From contig JBJEQP010000038.1 in NCBI GenBank assembly GCA_051881815.1, positions 4,425-68,424 of the forward strand: a stretch of 64,000 bases of DNA, in the 5' to 3' direction. This document shows, one piece after another, positions 1 through 7,722 of the stretch. The notes beneath the pieces are model-generated. The model ran no database searches, was not told the DNA's origin, and saw nothing but the letters and a program-made list of their open reading frames with translations. Positions within the stretch are counted from its first letter, which is position 1, and every line of letters begins with the position of its first letter. The position numbers and the translations under genes were made by a program. This DNA is from UMGS363 sp051881815. GTDB lineage: Bacteria; Bacillota; Clostridia; Oscillospirales; Ruminococcaceae.

Positions 1-1
1 T

Positions 2-685
2 CCTATGGTTGGTCTTTCCGCTGACGGCGGCGTACAGAGCAATGTTAATGATCCTACAGTTGAAAAGGCAATGAACTTCCAGTATGAGCTCAATCAGAAC
101 GGCTGTAAGTTCCCGAAGGAACAGTTCAGCTGGAATGAGCAGCCGCAGATGCTCGGCGAGGGCGCAGAGCTGTTCTACATAGTTGGACCTTACTGCGTAC
201 AGGCCGCTCCCGAAACATGGTCTGTCGGCGTTGAGCCTGAAAACCTCGGTGTTGTTCCCGTTCCTTCTCCTGCAGGCTCCGATCCGTACCAGGGCGCAAA
301 GATCAACGGTTTTGCTCTCTGTAAGGGTGCTGCTAATCCGCAGGGCGCTGCATTGTTCGCTGAATGTAATATCCTTGGTGCTGCTGACGAAAGAGCTATC
401 GCAATTTCCGACAGAAAGGCTTCTGACGACTATAAGTGGAGCCAGGAGATCATCGACAAGATGAAGGAGATCGAAGAACTTGCAAGAAAGTATCCTGTTG
501 TTGAATATGCTACAGGCTGCTCGTCCGATATCGCTTCCATCACTACAGACGGCGGCGATCAGATGGGTATGAGAGCTGCATTTGACGGCACAGACTGGGC
601 AACAATGAGGGAAACTATCGCTGATACAGTTAATATGCTCGTTGAGGAAGTTGACCAGAACCTCAAGACTGCTATCAATTCCTGA
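2..685 (+). CDS. ABC transporter extracellular solute-binding protein, C-terminal part
   Basis: The frame is open at the left window edge, so this is the last 227 codons of a longer gene. The sequence looks like the C-terminal lobe of a family 1 type extracellular solute-binding lipoprotein. It has many Trp, Tyr and Gly residues, a stretch giving 'GVVPVPSPAG' followed by 'INGFALCKGAANPQGA' typical of sugar-binding proteins, and an amphipathic C-terminal helix near 'NMLVEEVDQNLKTAI'. Such proteins capture a sugar or oligosaccharide outside the membrane and hand it to an ABC permease. The substrate cannot be told, and no permease genes follow. A stem-loop lies directly downstream, so this is probably the last gene of its operon. 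Confidence 0.75.
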   Translation, partial: PMVGLSADGGVQSNVNDPTVEKAMNFQYELNQNGCKFPKEQFSWNEQPQMLGEGAELFYIVGPYCVQAAPETWSVGVEPENLGVVPVPSPAGSDPYQGAKINGFALCKGAANPQGAALFAECNILGAADERAIAISDRKASDDYKWSQEIIDKMKEIEELARKYPVVEYATGCSSDIASITTDGGDQMGMRAAFDGTDWATMRETIADTVNMLVEEVDQNLKTAINS

Positions 686-711
686 TTTTATTCTAATAAA
701 TAAAAAACACG

Positions 712-741
712 ACCGCTGTTCCGATTTTTCGGAGCAGCGGT
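712..741 (+). terminator. Stem-loop after the solute-binding protein gene
   Basis: A 13 bp stem (ACCGCTGTTCCGA and its complement) with a T-rich loop lies 27 bases after the stop codon. The T-run after it on the plus strand is weak. On the minus strand the hairpin is followed by GTGTTTTTT, so it may act in both directions. Confidence 0.6.
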
Positions 742-744
742 ATT

Positions 745-905
745 ATACTAATCCCCATTTAACCTGTAGATAAATTAGGCAGCTATAATTGCGCCACTCG
801 TCGTCAAGCTCCCTTGACAGGCGGCAAGCCTGCCTGCGGTCGCTTACCTTGATTGGTGCAATTCTATCTGCCGACTTTATCTACAGAACAAATGGGGATT
901 AGTAT
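745..905. repeat. Palindromic MITE-like element, copy 1
   Basis: This 161 bp element starts with ATACTAATCCCCATTT and ends with its exact complement. Inner arms also pair: CTGTAGATAAA with TTTATCTACAG, and GGCAG with CTGCC. A central part reads TTGACAGGCGGCAAGCCTGCC and folds on itself. Related elements lie at 11180-11355, 12151-12272 and 54886-55061. No open reading frame is inside it. It could be a non-autonomous transposon or a structured RNA, and the sequence alone does not decide. Confidence 0.8.
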
Positions 906-1024
906 TAATTTATTACAAAATGGATAAAAATTTCATTTACCACTTCCATTTGCGGCTGAAATTTGGTATAATATAATGTGCATATATCTGAATAATTTTT
1001 CTCCCGAAAGGAATGGTAATATAT

Positions 1025-2377
1025 ATGAAGAAAATAGCGGTTTTGTTGTCCGTTCTGCTGCTTCTTCCGCTGCTTATGCCGATAAAAGCCGACGCAGTAA
1101 CATTTACGCCGAATTTCACCGTCAACAGTGAAGCTGCGGTGCTGATAAACCTTGATAAGGATATCGTTGTATATGAGAAAAATCCGACAAAGAAGATATA
1201 TCCTGCTTCTTTGACAAAAATAATGACGGCGATAGTCGTTCTCGACCATGTCAAGGATCTCGACAATACCGAGTTTGAAGCTCCGCTCGTTGTTTTTGAC
1301 GAGCTTTACGGTCAGGGTGCGTCCGCAGTAGGCTTCTCACGAGGAGAGGTTGCAACGGTCACCGATCTTATGTACTCAATGCTTATGTATTCGGCGTGTG
1401 AGTCGGCAGGCATCCTTGCTTACAATGTCGGAAACGAAAGCATCCCGAACTTTGTTGATATGATGAACGAGAAGGCAAAGGAGATCGGCTGCACGGGTAC
1501 AAGCTTTGCAAATCCGCATGGACTTTTCGACGAAAACCAGTACACAAACGCCCGTGATATGGCGCTTATCGCAAAGTACGCCGTTGAAAATTATCCGAAA
1601 TTCGTTGAGATCGCCTGCACGACCGAATATACGATGAAAGCGACAAACTACCAGGCAGAAGGCTGGGCAACGATCTATCACACGAATAAAATGCTCCGTC
1701 CGAGCTCCGATTACTATTATCAGTATGCAAGAGGACTGAAAACGGGTACTCTTGACGAATCGGGAAGAAACCTTGTTTCTATGGCTCGTAAGGACGGCAA
1801 CAACTACCTCCTCGTTACAATGGGTGCGCCTATGTATGATGCCGACGGAAACGCCGTCAACGGTCAGTTCGAGGATCACAAGAACATCTATGAATGGGCA
1901 TTCGAGAATTTTTCCTACGAAAAGATACTTTCAACAGGTCAGGAAATAACCGAGCTCCCCGTTAAGCTCGGTCAGGATCAGGATCACGTTCTCCTCGTTC
2001 CCTCGGAGGATTTCTATACGCTCTGGCCGAAAACGCTTGATACCTCCAACCTCAAGACCGAGATAAACACCTCGGAAGCGCTCGATGAGGACGGAATGGT
2101 GATGGCTCCCGTTGAAAAGGGTCAGAAGCTCGGCACATATACGCTCTCGCTTTCGGGAGAAATACTCTGTACGGTCGATCTTGTTGCAAAGGACGGTGTA
2201 GAGCTTTCTCGCATCGACTATAATATACTTAAAGCCAAAGCGTTCGTGAACTCGTTCTGGTTCAAGCTTGCGGCAGGCATTGCGGTTGCTCTTATCGTGA
2301 TATATACGGTGCTTCTTGCAATTGCAGCCAAGAAACGCAAGCGCAGAAAGCACGTCAACGGAAAAAGAAGATTTTAA
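1025..2377 (+). CDS. dacF: D-alanyl-D-alanine carboxypeptidase (PBP5/DacF type, S11 family)
   Basis: This 450-residue protein trims the terminal D-Ala from peptidoglycan stem peptides at the outer membrane face. Residues 1-24 form a signal peptide. The catalytic SxxK motif is SLTK (S62, K65) and the KTG motif is at 239-241. A C-terminal transmembrane helix (about 415-438) is followed by an Arg/Lys-rich tail, so it is membrane anchored. The expected SxN motif reads S-A-C (123-125), with Cys replacing Asn. An upstream ATG at 1013 sits directly against the AAAGGA ribosome site, so the ATG at 1025 is preferred. Two small membrane-protein genes follow closely, probably in one operon. The family assignment is firm; the effect of the Cys is unknown. 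Confidence 0.93.
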   Translation: MKKIAVLLSVLLLLPLLMPIKADAVTFTPNFTVNSEAAVLINLDKDIVVYEKNPTKKIYPASLTKIMTAIVVLDHVKDLDNTEFEAPLVVFDELYGQGASAVGFSRGEVATVTDLMYSMLMYSACESAGILAYNVGNESIPNFVDMMNEKAKEIGCTGTSFANPHGLFDENQYTNARDMALIAKYAVENYPKFVEIACTTEYTMKATNYQAEGWATIYHTNKMLRPSSDYYYQYARGLKTGTLDESGRNLVSMARKDGNNYLLVTMGAPMYDADGNAVNGQFEDHKNIYEWAFENFSYEKILSTGQEITELPVKLGQDQDHVLLVPSEDFYTLWPKTLDTSNLKTEINTSEALDEDGMVMAPVEKGQKLGTYTLSLSGEILCTVDLVAKDGVELSRIDYNILKAKAFVNSFWFKLAAGIAVALIVIYTVLLAIAAKKRKRRKHVNGKRRF

Positions 2378-2389
2378 GGAGGCTTTTTT

Positions 2390-2665
2390 ATGGAAGAAAA
2401 GAAAAGGATCAGCATTTCAAGTCTTGTTCTCGGCATTGTCGGAACGGTTTTTGCGTTCTTTATCCCTGCTGTGACATACGGCTGTTCGATACCGGGTCTT
2501 GTACGGGGCGTAAAAAAGCGTAAGATCAAGAACTGTACAGCAGGCATCACGCTCAATATCGTGGCACTTGCGATAGCGGTGTTCAATTCGCTCGCAGGTA
2601 TCCTTGTCACGTTAAAGGTCTACGGTTCGGAAAAGAGCGATGAAAGCTCCTGCGGAGAGGAATGA
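2390..2665 (+). CDS. Small two-helix membrane protein
   Basis: A 91-residue protein with two hydrophobic segments (about 9-34 and 51-76) separated by a basic turn (VKKRKIKN). The layout resembles small DUF4190-type membrane proteins, but the match is only by general pattern. The start has a good ribosome site (AAGGAGG) and lies 12 bases after dacF. The C-terminus is acidic and has a Cys (ESSCGEE). No function can be assigned. Its place between dacF and another membrane protein suggests a role at the cell envelope. Confidence 0.6.
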   Translation: MEEKKRISISSLVLGIVGTVFAFFIPAVTYGCSIPGLVRGVKKRKIKNCTAGITLNIVALAIAVFNSLAGILVTLKVYGSEKSDESSCGEE

Positions 2666-2674
2666 TCGTATCAG

Positions 2675-3544
2675 ATGAATAAGGTTATGGCGGTGCTGAA
2701 GAACAAGTGGTTCATACTGTTCATAAGCATTCTCAACGGCGCATATACGATAGGACTGCTCTATTTTGCGTATATTGCGGTGTTTTATAAGATCGAGTTT
2801 GAAAACACGGTGAAGTTTGCGGTCGTTTATTCCGCTGTTTCCGTTATTATCGGACTTTTTATGTATTATACAAGGCGTTCTGCGCTCACAGCGGTGTTCA
2901 ATATTCTGAACCTTGCGGCATTTCTGCCGTCGCTGCTGCTCAACTGGGGAAACTGGCCGCTGCTTATACCGGCTGCGATAGTAACGCTGTTCGGTTTTTT
3001 CTCCTGCAAGATGAACGAAACGGTCAAAACGGTGTTCGGAACGATCTTTCTGCTGGTATATATTATCGGCTGTATAATTTTCTTCCTTGTGATGAATGTC
3101 TTTGTTGTAAAAACGACCGATACGGTGCTTGAAAATGGCGTTTCGCCTTCGGGAAATTTCCGTTACTACGTTCTTAACGTTGAAAACAAGTCATCGGGAA
3201 AAACTGCGGTATATATCGAGCCTAACACGATAGATATTGATGTTATGGGAATGTTCAAGCTTGATACGACTGTAAAGAAGCTTGTCAAGCAGGCGAACAA
3301 CCCGACAACAATGGAGCTTCGCTGGGACGGCGATCTGCTCTATATCAACAACGAGGAATACTTCGACGAAAAGGACTTCTATTCGTCCGAAGAAGGCTAT
3401 GTCTTCACCGATGACAACTGGACGCACACCTACTTCAACGCCGATTATCCGATCTTCGATTCAATTTACACAATGGTCGAGGCGGTAAAGAAGTTCATCG
3501 CAAAGCTCAAAGGCGATCAGGCTGTGCTTATGCTTATCGGATAA
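2675..3544 (+). CDS. Polytopic membrane protein with C-terminal soluble domain, unknown function
   Basis: A 289-residue protein. The first 150 residues hold five probable transmembrane helices. The rest is soluble and probably extracytoplasmic. The stretch 'VSPSGNFRYYVLNVENKSSG' followed by 'MELRWDGDLLYINNEEYF' resembles the beta-rich part of DUF5412-like proteins, a tentative comparison. It starts 9 bases after the previous gene and is the last gene before a strong terminator, so it is the third gene of the dacF operon. Confidence 0.6.
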   Translation: MNKVMAVLKNKWFILFISILNGAYTIGLLYFAYIAVFYKIEFENTVKFAVVYSAVSVIIGLFMYYTRRSALTAVFNILNLAAFLPSLLLNWGNWPLLIPAAIVTLFGFFSCKMNETVKTVFGTIFLLVYIIGCIIFFLVMNVFVVKTTDTVLENGVSPSGNFRYYVLNVENKSSGKTAVYIEPNTIDIDVMGMFKLDTTVKKLVKQANNPTTMELRWDGDLLYINNEEYFDEKDFYSSEEGYVFTDDNWTHTYFNADYPIFDSIYTMVEAVKKFIAKLKGDQAVLMLIG

Positions 3545-3553
3545 ATGCTTTTT

Positions 3554-3600
3554 CGCCGCAAAGGGGTGACCCTTTTGCGGCGAAAATTTTTGATTTTTTT
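3554..3600 (+). terminator. Strong intrinsic terminator of the dacF operon
   Basis: CGCCGCAAAGGG pairs with CCCTTTTGCGGCG around a short GTGA loop (3554-3582). Two T-runs follow up to position 3600. Confidence 0.93.
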
Positions 3601-3610
3601 CAAAAAAGCC

Positions 3611-3639
3611 TTGACAAGAGGAAAATCGTGTGATATAAT
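3611..3639 (+). promoter_or_regulatory. Sigma-A promoter for rplJ-rplL
   Basis: A perfect TTGACA (3611-3616) and TATAAT (3634-3639) are separated by 17 bp. Transcription would start near 3646 and run through the L10 leader. Confidence 0.9.
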
Positions 3640-3645
3640 ATGAGG

Positions 3646-3850
3646 GTTGTTTGACAACGGCTATCGTGTTCTAAAGACAGCAGGTGGTTTTTACCGTAAA
3701 TCCTGCCGAGGAAAGATCGCTGAAGTATAAGATACTTTCGCCCTTTTCAGTCTTTGACCGAAAAGGTTTTTCTTTTTTCGGATCCGGCAGCAATTGTTAC
3801 CAACCGATCTATGATTTGATACCAAGCTGTCTTCAACGGGATTACGTTTA
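3646..3850 (+). promoter_or_regulatory. Ribosomal protein L10 leader
   Basis: A structured 5' region of about 205 bases lies between the promoter and rplJ. It contains 'AGCAGGTGGTTTTTACCGTAA' spread over a stem, then 'AATCCTGCCGAGG', with distal stems and T-rich loops. The position and these elements fit the L10(L12)4 autoregulatory leader of Firmicutes, in which excess L10-L12 complex binds the mRNA and lowers its own synthesis. The exact secondary structure was not computed. Confidence 0.8.
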
Positions 3851-3893
3851 TGACGGATAAGGTATTATGTACAATTACGGAGGTGAAAACATT

Positions 3894-4412
3894 ATGCCAA
3901 GCGCAAAGGTACTTGAATCCAAGAAGGCAAGAGTTGAAGAGCTTACCGAAATTATCAAGAACGCTGTATCGGGTGTTATCGTTGATTACAAGGGTATTTC
4001 CGTTGCAGATGATACCAAGCTTCGTAAGGAACTCAGAGAAGCAGGCGTACAGTACTTTGTAGAGAAGAACTCTATGCTCCGTTTCGCTCTTAAGAACGCA
4101 GGTATCGAGGGTCTTGATGATGTTCTCGAAGGAACAACATCTATCGCTCTTTCCAACGACGACCAGACTGCTCCTGCTCGTATCATCGGTAAGTATATCG
4201 AAGGCGCAGACGAAAAGTCCACTTTCTCCATGAAGGCAGGCTTCATCGGCGGCGAGGTTTACGACAAGGCAGGCGTTACCGCTCTTTCCAAGATCCCTTC
4301 AAAGGAAGTTCTTCTTGCACAGCTTCTCGGTTCTCTCCAGAGCCCTCTTCAGAAGTTCGCTGCTACAGTTCAGGCAGTTGCAGACAAGAAGAAAGAGGAA
4401 GAAGTTGCTTAA
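3894..4412 (+). CDS. rplJ: 50S ribosomal protein L10
   Basis: A 172-residue protein that forms the base of the L7/L12 stalk on the large subunit. The N-terminal part (MPSAKVLESKKARVEEL) and the stretch 'VIVDYKGISVADDTKLRKEL' are typical of bacterial L10. The C-terminal helix binds L12 dimers. The start is the ATG at 3894, placed 8 bases after a GGAGGTG site; an upstream in-frame ATG at 3867 has none. rplL follows. The usual neighbours rplK-rplA and rpoB-rpoC are not adjacent, because the operon ends after rplL. Confidence 0.97.
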   Translation: MPSAKVLESKKARVEELTEIIKNAVSGVIVDYKGISVADDTKLRKELREAGVQYFVEKNSMLRFALKNAGIEGLDDVLEGTTSIALSNDDQTAPARIIGKYIEGADEKSTFSMKAGFIGGEVYDKAGVTALSKIPSKEVLLAQLLGSLQSPLQKFAATVQAVADKKKEEEVA

Positions 4413-4499
4413 TTGCAATAAGCTATGCGGCATGATATGTCCGCAGAAAAACAAATGCGCATAAGCGCAGAAAATCAAATTATAAAGGAGATTATTATC

Positions 4500-4871
4500 A
4501 TGGCATCTGAGAAAATTACTAACATTTTAGATCTTATCGATTCCCTCACAATCCTTGAACTCAACGAACTCGTTGAAGGTGTTCAGGAGAAGTACGGTGT
4601 ATCCGCAGTTGTAGCTGCTGCTCCTGCTGCAGGCGCTGCAGGCGCTGCTGCTGCAGAAAAGACAGAATTTGACGTTGTTCTTGCTTCCTTCGGTGAGAAG
4701 AAGATGGACGTTATCAAGGCTGTTAAGGATATCTGCGGTCTTTCCCTTAAGGAAGCTAAGGAGCTCGTTGAAGCTGCTCCTAAGGCTCTCAAGGAAGGCG
4801 CTTCCAAGGCTGACGCTGAAGAGATCAAGACAAAGCTCGAAGCTGCAGGCGCTACAATCGAACTCAAGTAA
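4500..4871 (+). CDS. rplL: 50S ribosomal protein L7/L12
   Basis: A 123-residue protein, the normal length. It has an N-terminal dimerisation domain (KITNILDLIDSLTILELNEL), an Ala/Gly-rich hinge at about 36-52, and a C-terminal factor-binding domain with 'EKTEFDVVLASFGEKKMDVIK'. It recruits translation factors to the ribosome. The start is the ATG at 4500 behind AAAGGAG, giving the standard N-terminus. An upstream in-frame ATG at 4425 has no ribosome site. Confidence 0.98.
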   Translation: MASEKITNILDLIDSLTILELNELVEGVQEKYGVSAVVAAAPAAGAAGAAAAEKTEFDVVLASFGEKKMDVIKAVKDICGLSLKEAKELVEAAPKALKEGASKADAEEIKTKLEAAGATIELK

Positions 4872-4892
4872 GTTTGATACTTTCGTAACTAT

Positions 4893-4925
4893 AAAACCCG
4901 TTCTCTTTAGGGAGGACGGGTTTTT
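4893..4925 (+). terminator. Terminator of rplJ-rplL
   Basis: AACCCGTTCTC pairs with GAGGACGGGTT (with one small mismatch) and is followed by a T-run. It separates the operon from the convergent XRE gene. Confidence 0.9.
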
Positions 4926-5251
4926 TATTTTATCGGGGGATTAGTATTTGCCAGTCCCTTGATTATGTTTGCAATATTGTCAAGATGTTCGTCATCGAGC
5001 TTTTTCAGATCTTCCAAAATATGCTGTATCTTTTCGGGGGCTTTGTTGTCGGTGTCGAAAAAATCCTTCGGGGATATGTTCAGATATTCGCATATATAGA
5101 AAAATCCTGCCATTGAGGGAAGAGCCTTGCCGTTTTCGATATTGTTTATATAGCTTGCGTTCTGACCGATAGATAAGCTCATATCTCTTGCCGATACGCC
5201 TTTTTCATTTCGGAGCTGTGCAAGACGCAGCGAAAATTCCTTTTCTGTCAT
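4925..5251 (-). CDS. XRE-family helix-turn-helix regulator
   Basis: A 108-residue protein with a Cro/CI-type HTH in residues 8-63: 'LAQLRNEKGVSARDMSLSIG' then 'SYINNIENGKALPSMAGFF'. It has a short Asp/Lys-rich C-terminal tail (about 70-108) that could mediate dimerisation. An AGAGGTGG ribosome site lies just before the ATG at 5251. Its target is unknown. The upstream region holds several TATAAT-like boxes. It stands alone and converges on rplL. Confidence 0.85.
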   Translation of the reverse strand: MTEKEFSLRLAQLRNEKGVSARDMSLSIGQNASYINNIENGKALPSMAGFFYICEYLNISPKDFFDTDNKAPEKIQHILEDLKKLDDEHLDNIANIIKGLANTNPPIK

Positions 5252-5397
5252 ATTATACCACCTCTGTGTAATATTTTATCCTATATACAGGCGATTTATA
5301 TGTGATATAATCATTGATTTGTTACATAATAAGTGATATAATATGGTATAACGCAGAAAGATGCAGTATTAAAAGCTATAAATCGGTGAAAAAAGAA

Positions 5398-5437
5398 CCC
5401 TCACAGAGTTTGTGATTCTCTGTGAGGGATTTTTTTG
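5398..5437. terminator. Bidirectional terminator between XRE genes
   Basis: An 11 bp perfect stem (CCCTCACAGAG / CTCTGTGAGGG) is followed by a T-run on the plus strand. A second T-rich run follows on the minus strand, so it can end transcription of the XRE gene at 5473-5751. Confidence 0.8.
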
Positions 5438-5472
5438 GCGAAATCGTTAAGAAAACAATCACTTTATCAAGA

Positions 5473-5751
5473 TCATTCTTTGCTTTTGTTGATAATATTA
5501 TCGGGAAAAACCGAAGCCGTAAGCAGATCGGAAGGCGAAACGTCAAGAGCGTCGGCAATATCAAACAGAGTTTCAAGAGAAAAGCTGTTTGCGGCATTCG
5601 GTGCTTCAATAACGCTTAAAAGGGAACGGCTGATATTAGCATTTTCCGCAAGAGCCTCCTGCGACATTCCTCGAAGCTTTCGCAGGGAAGCTATTGCAAT
5701 TCCAAGCTGTATAAAACGGTCACGGTTTTTGAAAGCGACCTCTTTTCGCAT
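5473..5751 (-). CDS. XRE-family regulator, duplicate A
   Basis: A 92-residue HTH protein (MRKEVAFKNRDRF..., HTH about residues 16-70, 'GMSQEALAENANISRSLLSV'). It is a close paralogue of the next gene. Both end in 'LLTASVFPDNIIN' followed by a short charged tail, and about 50 bases coding for this end are identical between the two. A GTG at 5760 is directly against the AAAGG site, so the ATG at 5751 is preferred, which also makes both paralogues 92 residues long. Function beyond DNA binding is unknown. Confidence 0.82.
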   Translation of the reverse strand: MRKEVAFKNRDRFIQLGIAIASLRKLRGMSQEALAENANISRSLLSVIEAPNAANSFSLETLFDIADALDVSPSDLLTASVFPDNIINKSKE

Positions 5752-5804
5752 ATTACACACCCTTTCGACATCTTTTTTAGATGGCTCGAATCTGTGGGGG
5801 ACTT

Positions 5805-6083
5805 TTATTCCTTATTTTTATTGATAATATTATCGGGAAAAACCGAAGCCGTAAGCAGATCGGAAGGCGAAATTTCAAGAGCGTCGGCAATGTTATAGAA
5901 TACTTCCATAGAAAAGCAATGAGCAGTGTTCGGTGCTTCAATAACGCTCAAAAGGGAACGGCTTATGCCGGCTTTTTCGGCAAGCTTTTCCTGCGATAAG
6001 CCTCTGATCCTTCTCAATGTTGAAATTGCGACGCCCAACTGTATGAAGCGGTCGTGATTTTTAAATGATACTTCTTTACTCAT
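5805..6083 (-). CDS. XRE-family regulator, duplicate B
   Basis: A 92-residue HTH protein (MSKEVSFKNHDRF..., 'GLSQEKLAEKAGISRSLLSV'). It is a tandem duplicate of the gene just downstream. The start at 6083 lies behind GGAGAAGGAA; an in-frame ATG at 6116 has no ribosome site and would add an N-terminus the paralogue lacks. Similarity is highest at the 3' end at the DNA level, which suggests recent duplication or gene conversion there. Confidence 0.82.
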   Translation of the reverse strand: MSKEVSFKNHDRFIQLGVAISTLRRIRGLSQEKLAEKAGISRSLLSVIEAPNTAHCFSMEVFYNIADALEISPSDLLTASVFPDNIINKNKE

Positions 6084-6288
6084 ATTTCCTTCTCCGTTTA
6101 ATAAAGGGAAACTCAAAATATATTCTGTATATAATTATAGCCAAAGATAAATAATTATTCAGTATCAAACAGATAGCTATTGATTATTTTAGCAAGCAAC
6201 TATATAATATAATTGAGCAATTGTATAGAAAAAAGTGTGTGTTATTAAAATGCCTTAACACAAATACACGATAAAGAGGTGAAACATA

Positions 6289-6317
6289 TTGATATAATTG
6301 CCAAAAGCGTGTATAAT
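6289..6317 (+). promoter_or_regulatory. Promoter of the nuclease gene
   Basis: TTGATA (6289-6294) and TATAAT (6312-6317) are 17 bp apart, 46 bases before the start codon. Confidence 0.8.
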
Positions 6318-6362
6318 ATAGATATACCCCAATACAGAGTATTAATAAGAGGAGGAAATTAT

Positions 6363-7487
6363 ATGAGAAAACCAAAAAGCATATTCCTGTGCCTGCTGAT
6401 GGCATTGAGCTTGGTGTTAAGTGTATCGGTTCCTGCATCGGCGGCAGCGAAGAAGATAACGCTCTCCAACCTGCCTGCATATTCGGGAGAAGCGTATGTT
6501 GAACTGAACGATAATGTTCCAAGCTTCAAGAAGTCCGATCTGACAACGAAAGCCTTTGAGAAGTACAGCAAGCTTGATGACCTCGGTCGGTGCGGTGCTG
6601 CTTATGCAAATGTATGCACGGAAACCATGCCGACGGAAGAACGCGGAAACATAGGAATGATAAAACCGTCGGGCTGGCAGACGGTAAAGTATGACAACGT
6701 TGACGGAAAGTATCTTTACAACCGATGTCATCTTATCGGCTATCAGCTGACAGCCGAAAATGCTAATGAGAAAAACCTGATAACGGGCACACGTTATATG
6801 AATGTCGAGGGTATGCTTCCGTTTGAAAACAAGGTTGCCGACTATGTTGAAGATACCGGCAACCACGTTCTGTATCGTGTAACGCCGATATTTAAGGACG
6901 ATAACCTGCTTGCAAGCGGCGTGCAGATGGAAGCGTATTCCGTTGAGGATAAGGGCAAGGGCGTTTCCTTCAATGTTTACTGCTATAATGTTCAGCCGGG
7001 AATAACGATAGACTATAAGGACGGCTCCAGCAGGCTTTCTGACGGTACAATTGCTTCGATAAAGCTCAACTATACAAAATACACGCTTGAAGTCGGACAA
7101 TCAAAGACACTTACTGCAGCAACTTCGCCCGAATCGGCAGCTAAATCTGTAAAATGGTATTCAAGCAACAATAAGATAGCGTCCGTAAGCAGCAGCGGAA
7201 AGGTAACAGCATTAAAAGCAGGAACAGTTACCATTACAGCAAAGACGACAAACGGCTTAAAGGCTGCCTGCAAGGTTACAGTAAAGGCTAAATCCGGCTC
7301 AAAGGTGACAAATAAGGCTCAAACGGGAAATGTTACCTATGTTTTGAACACAAACACGAAAAAGTTCCATTATCCGTCCTGTTCAAGCGTAGATCAGATG
7401 AAGGACAAGAACAAGAAGGAAGTAACTTGCTCCCGTGATGAGGTCATAAATATGGGTTATGACCCGTGCAAGAGATGCGACCCGTAA
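6363..7487 (+). CDS. Secreted DNA/RNA non-specific endonuclease with Ig-like and Cys-rich C-terminal domains
   Basis: A 374-residue exported protein. Residues 1-27 are a signal peptide ending near PASAAA. Residues about 30-215 are a DNA/RNA non-specific (beta-beta-alpha metal) endonuclease domain with 'YNRCHLIGYQL', the NRCH form of the DRGH motif, and the typical 'NLITGTRYMNVEGM' that supplies the metal-binding Asn. A bacterial Ig-like (BIG2) domain follows at about 225-305. The C-terminal 50 residues carry HYPSC and DPCKRCDP, an Ada-like metal-binding module common in these nucleases. A GAGGAGG ribosome site fixes the ATG at 6363. Likely roles are use of environmental DNA or DNA uptake; neither is shown. 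Confidence 0.88.
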   Translation: MRKPKSIFLCLLMALSLVLSVSVPASAAAKKITLSNLPAYSGEAYVELNDNVPSFKKSDLTTKAFEKYSKLDDLGRCGAAYANVCTETMPTEERGNIGMIKPSGWQTVKYDNVDGKYLYNRCHLIGYQLTAENANEKNLITGTRYMNVEGMLPFENKVADYVEDTGNHVLYRVTPIFKDDNLLASGVQMEAYSVEDKGKGVSFNVYCYNVQPGITIDYKDGSSRLSDGTIASIKLNYTKYTLEVGQSKTLTAATSPESAAKSVKWYSSNNKIASVSSSGKVTALKAGTVTITAKTTNGLKAACKVTVKAKSGSKVTNKAQTGNVTYVLNTNTKKFHYPSCSSVDQMKDKNKKEVTCSRDEVINMGYDPCKRCDP

Positions 7488-7607
7488 CGTAGATTCAAAT
7501 TGTACGTTTTTTAACAAAGCTTAAACGTTTAACGCCAAAGTTGTAGATTATTGGGTAAATTTATATTTAAGGTCAAAGAATATGGCTATATTTGTTTAAA
7601 ATTACGA

Positions 7608-7636
7608 TTGTTTATTTTAAGAAAATATTGTATAAT
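7608..7636 (+). promoter_or_regulatory. Promoter of glgP
   Basis: TTGTTT (7608-7613) and TATAAT (7631-7636) with 17 bp spacing. The transcript would carry a leader of about 80 bases in which I see no clear structure. Confidence 0.65.
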
Positions 7637-7722
7637 AAAACGGTAATATGCAGCATTGTATCTTGATGGAATAAGATGAGTGCGCAGATTTCAAGTTTAT
7701 GATAAGAAAGGATCAGTGTGTT

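Noticed and set aside
745..905. CRISPR array as explanation of the repeated palindromes
   Set aside because: Copies are far apart, single, and differ in length. There is no repeat-spacer periodicity and no cas gene.
4500..4925. rpoB expected after rplL
   Set aside because: A terminator and a convergent XRE gene follow instead. The split from rpoBC is real in this window and not a missed gene.
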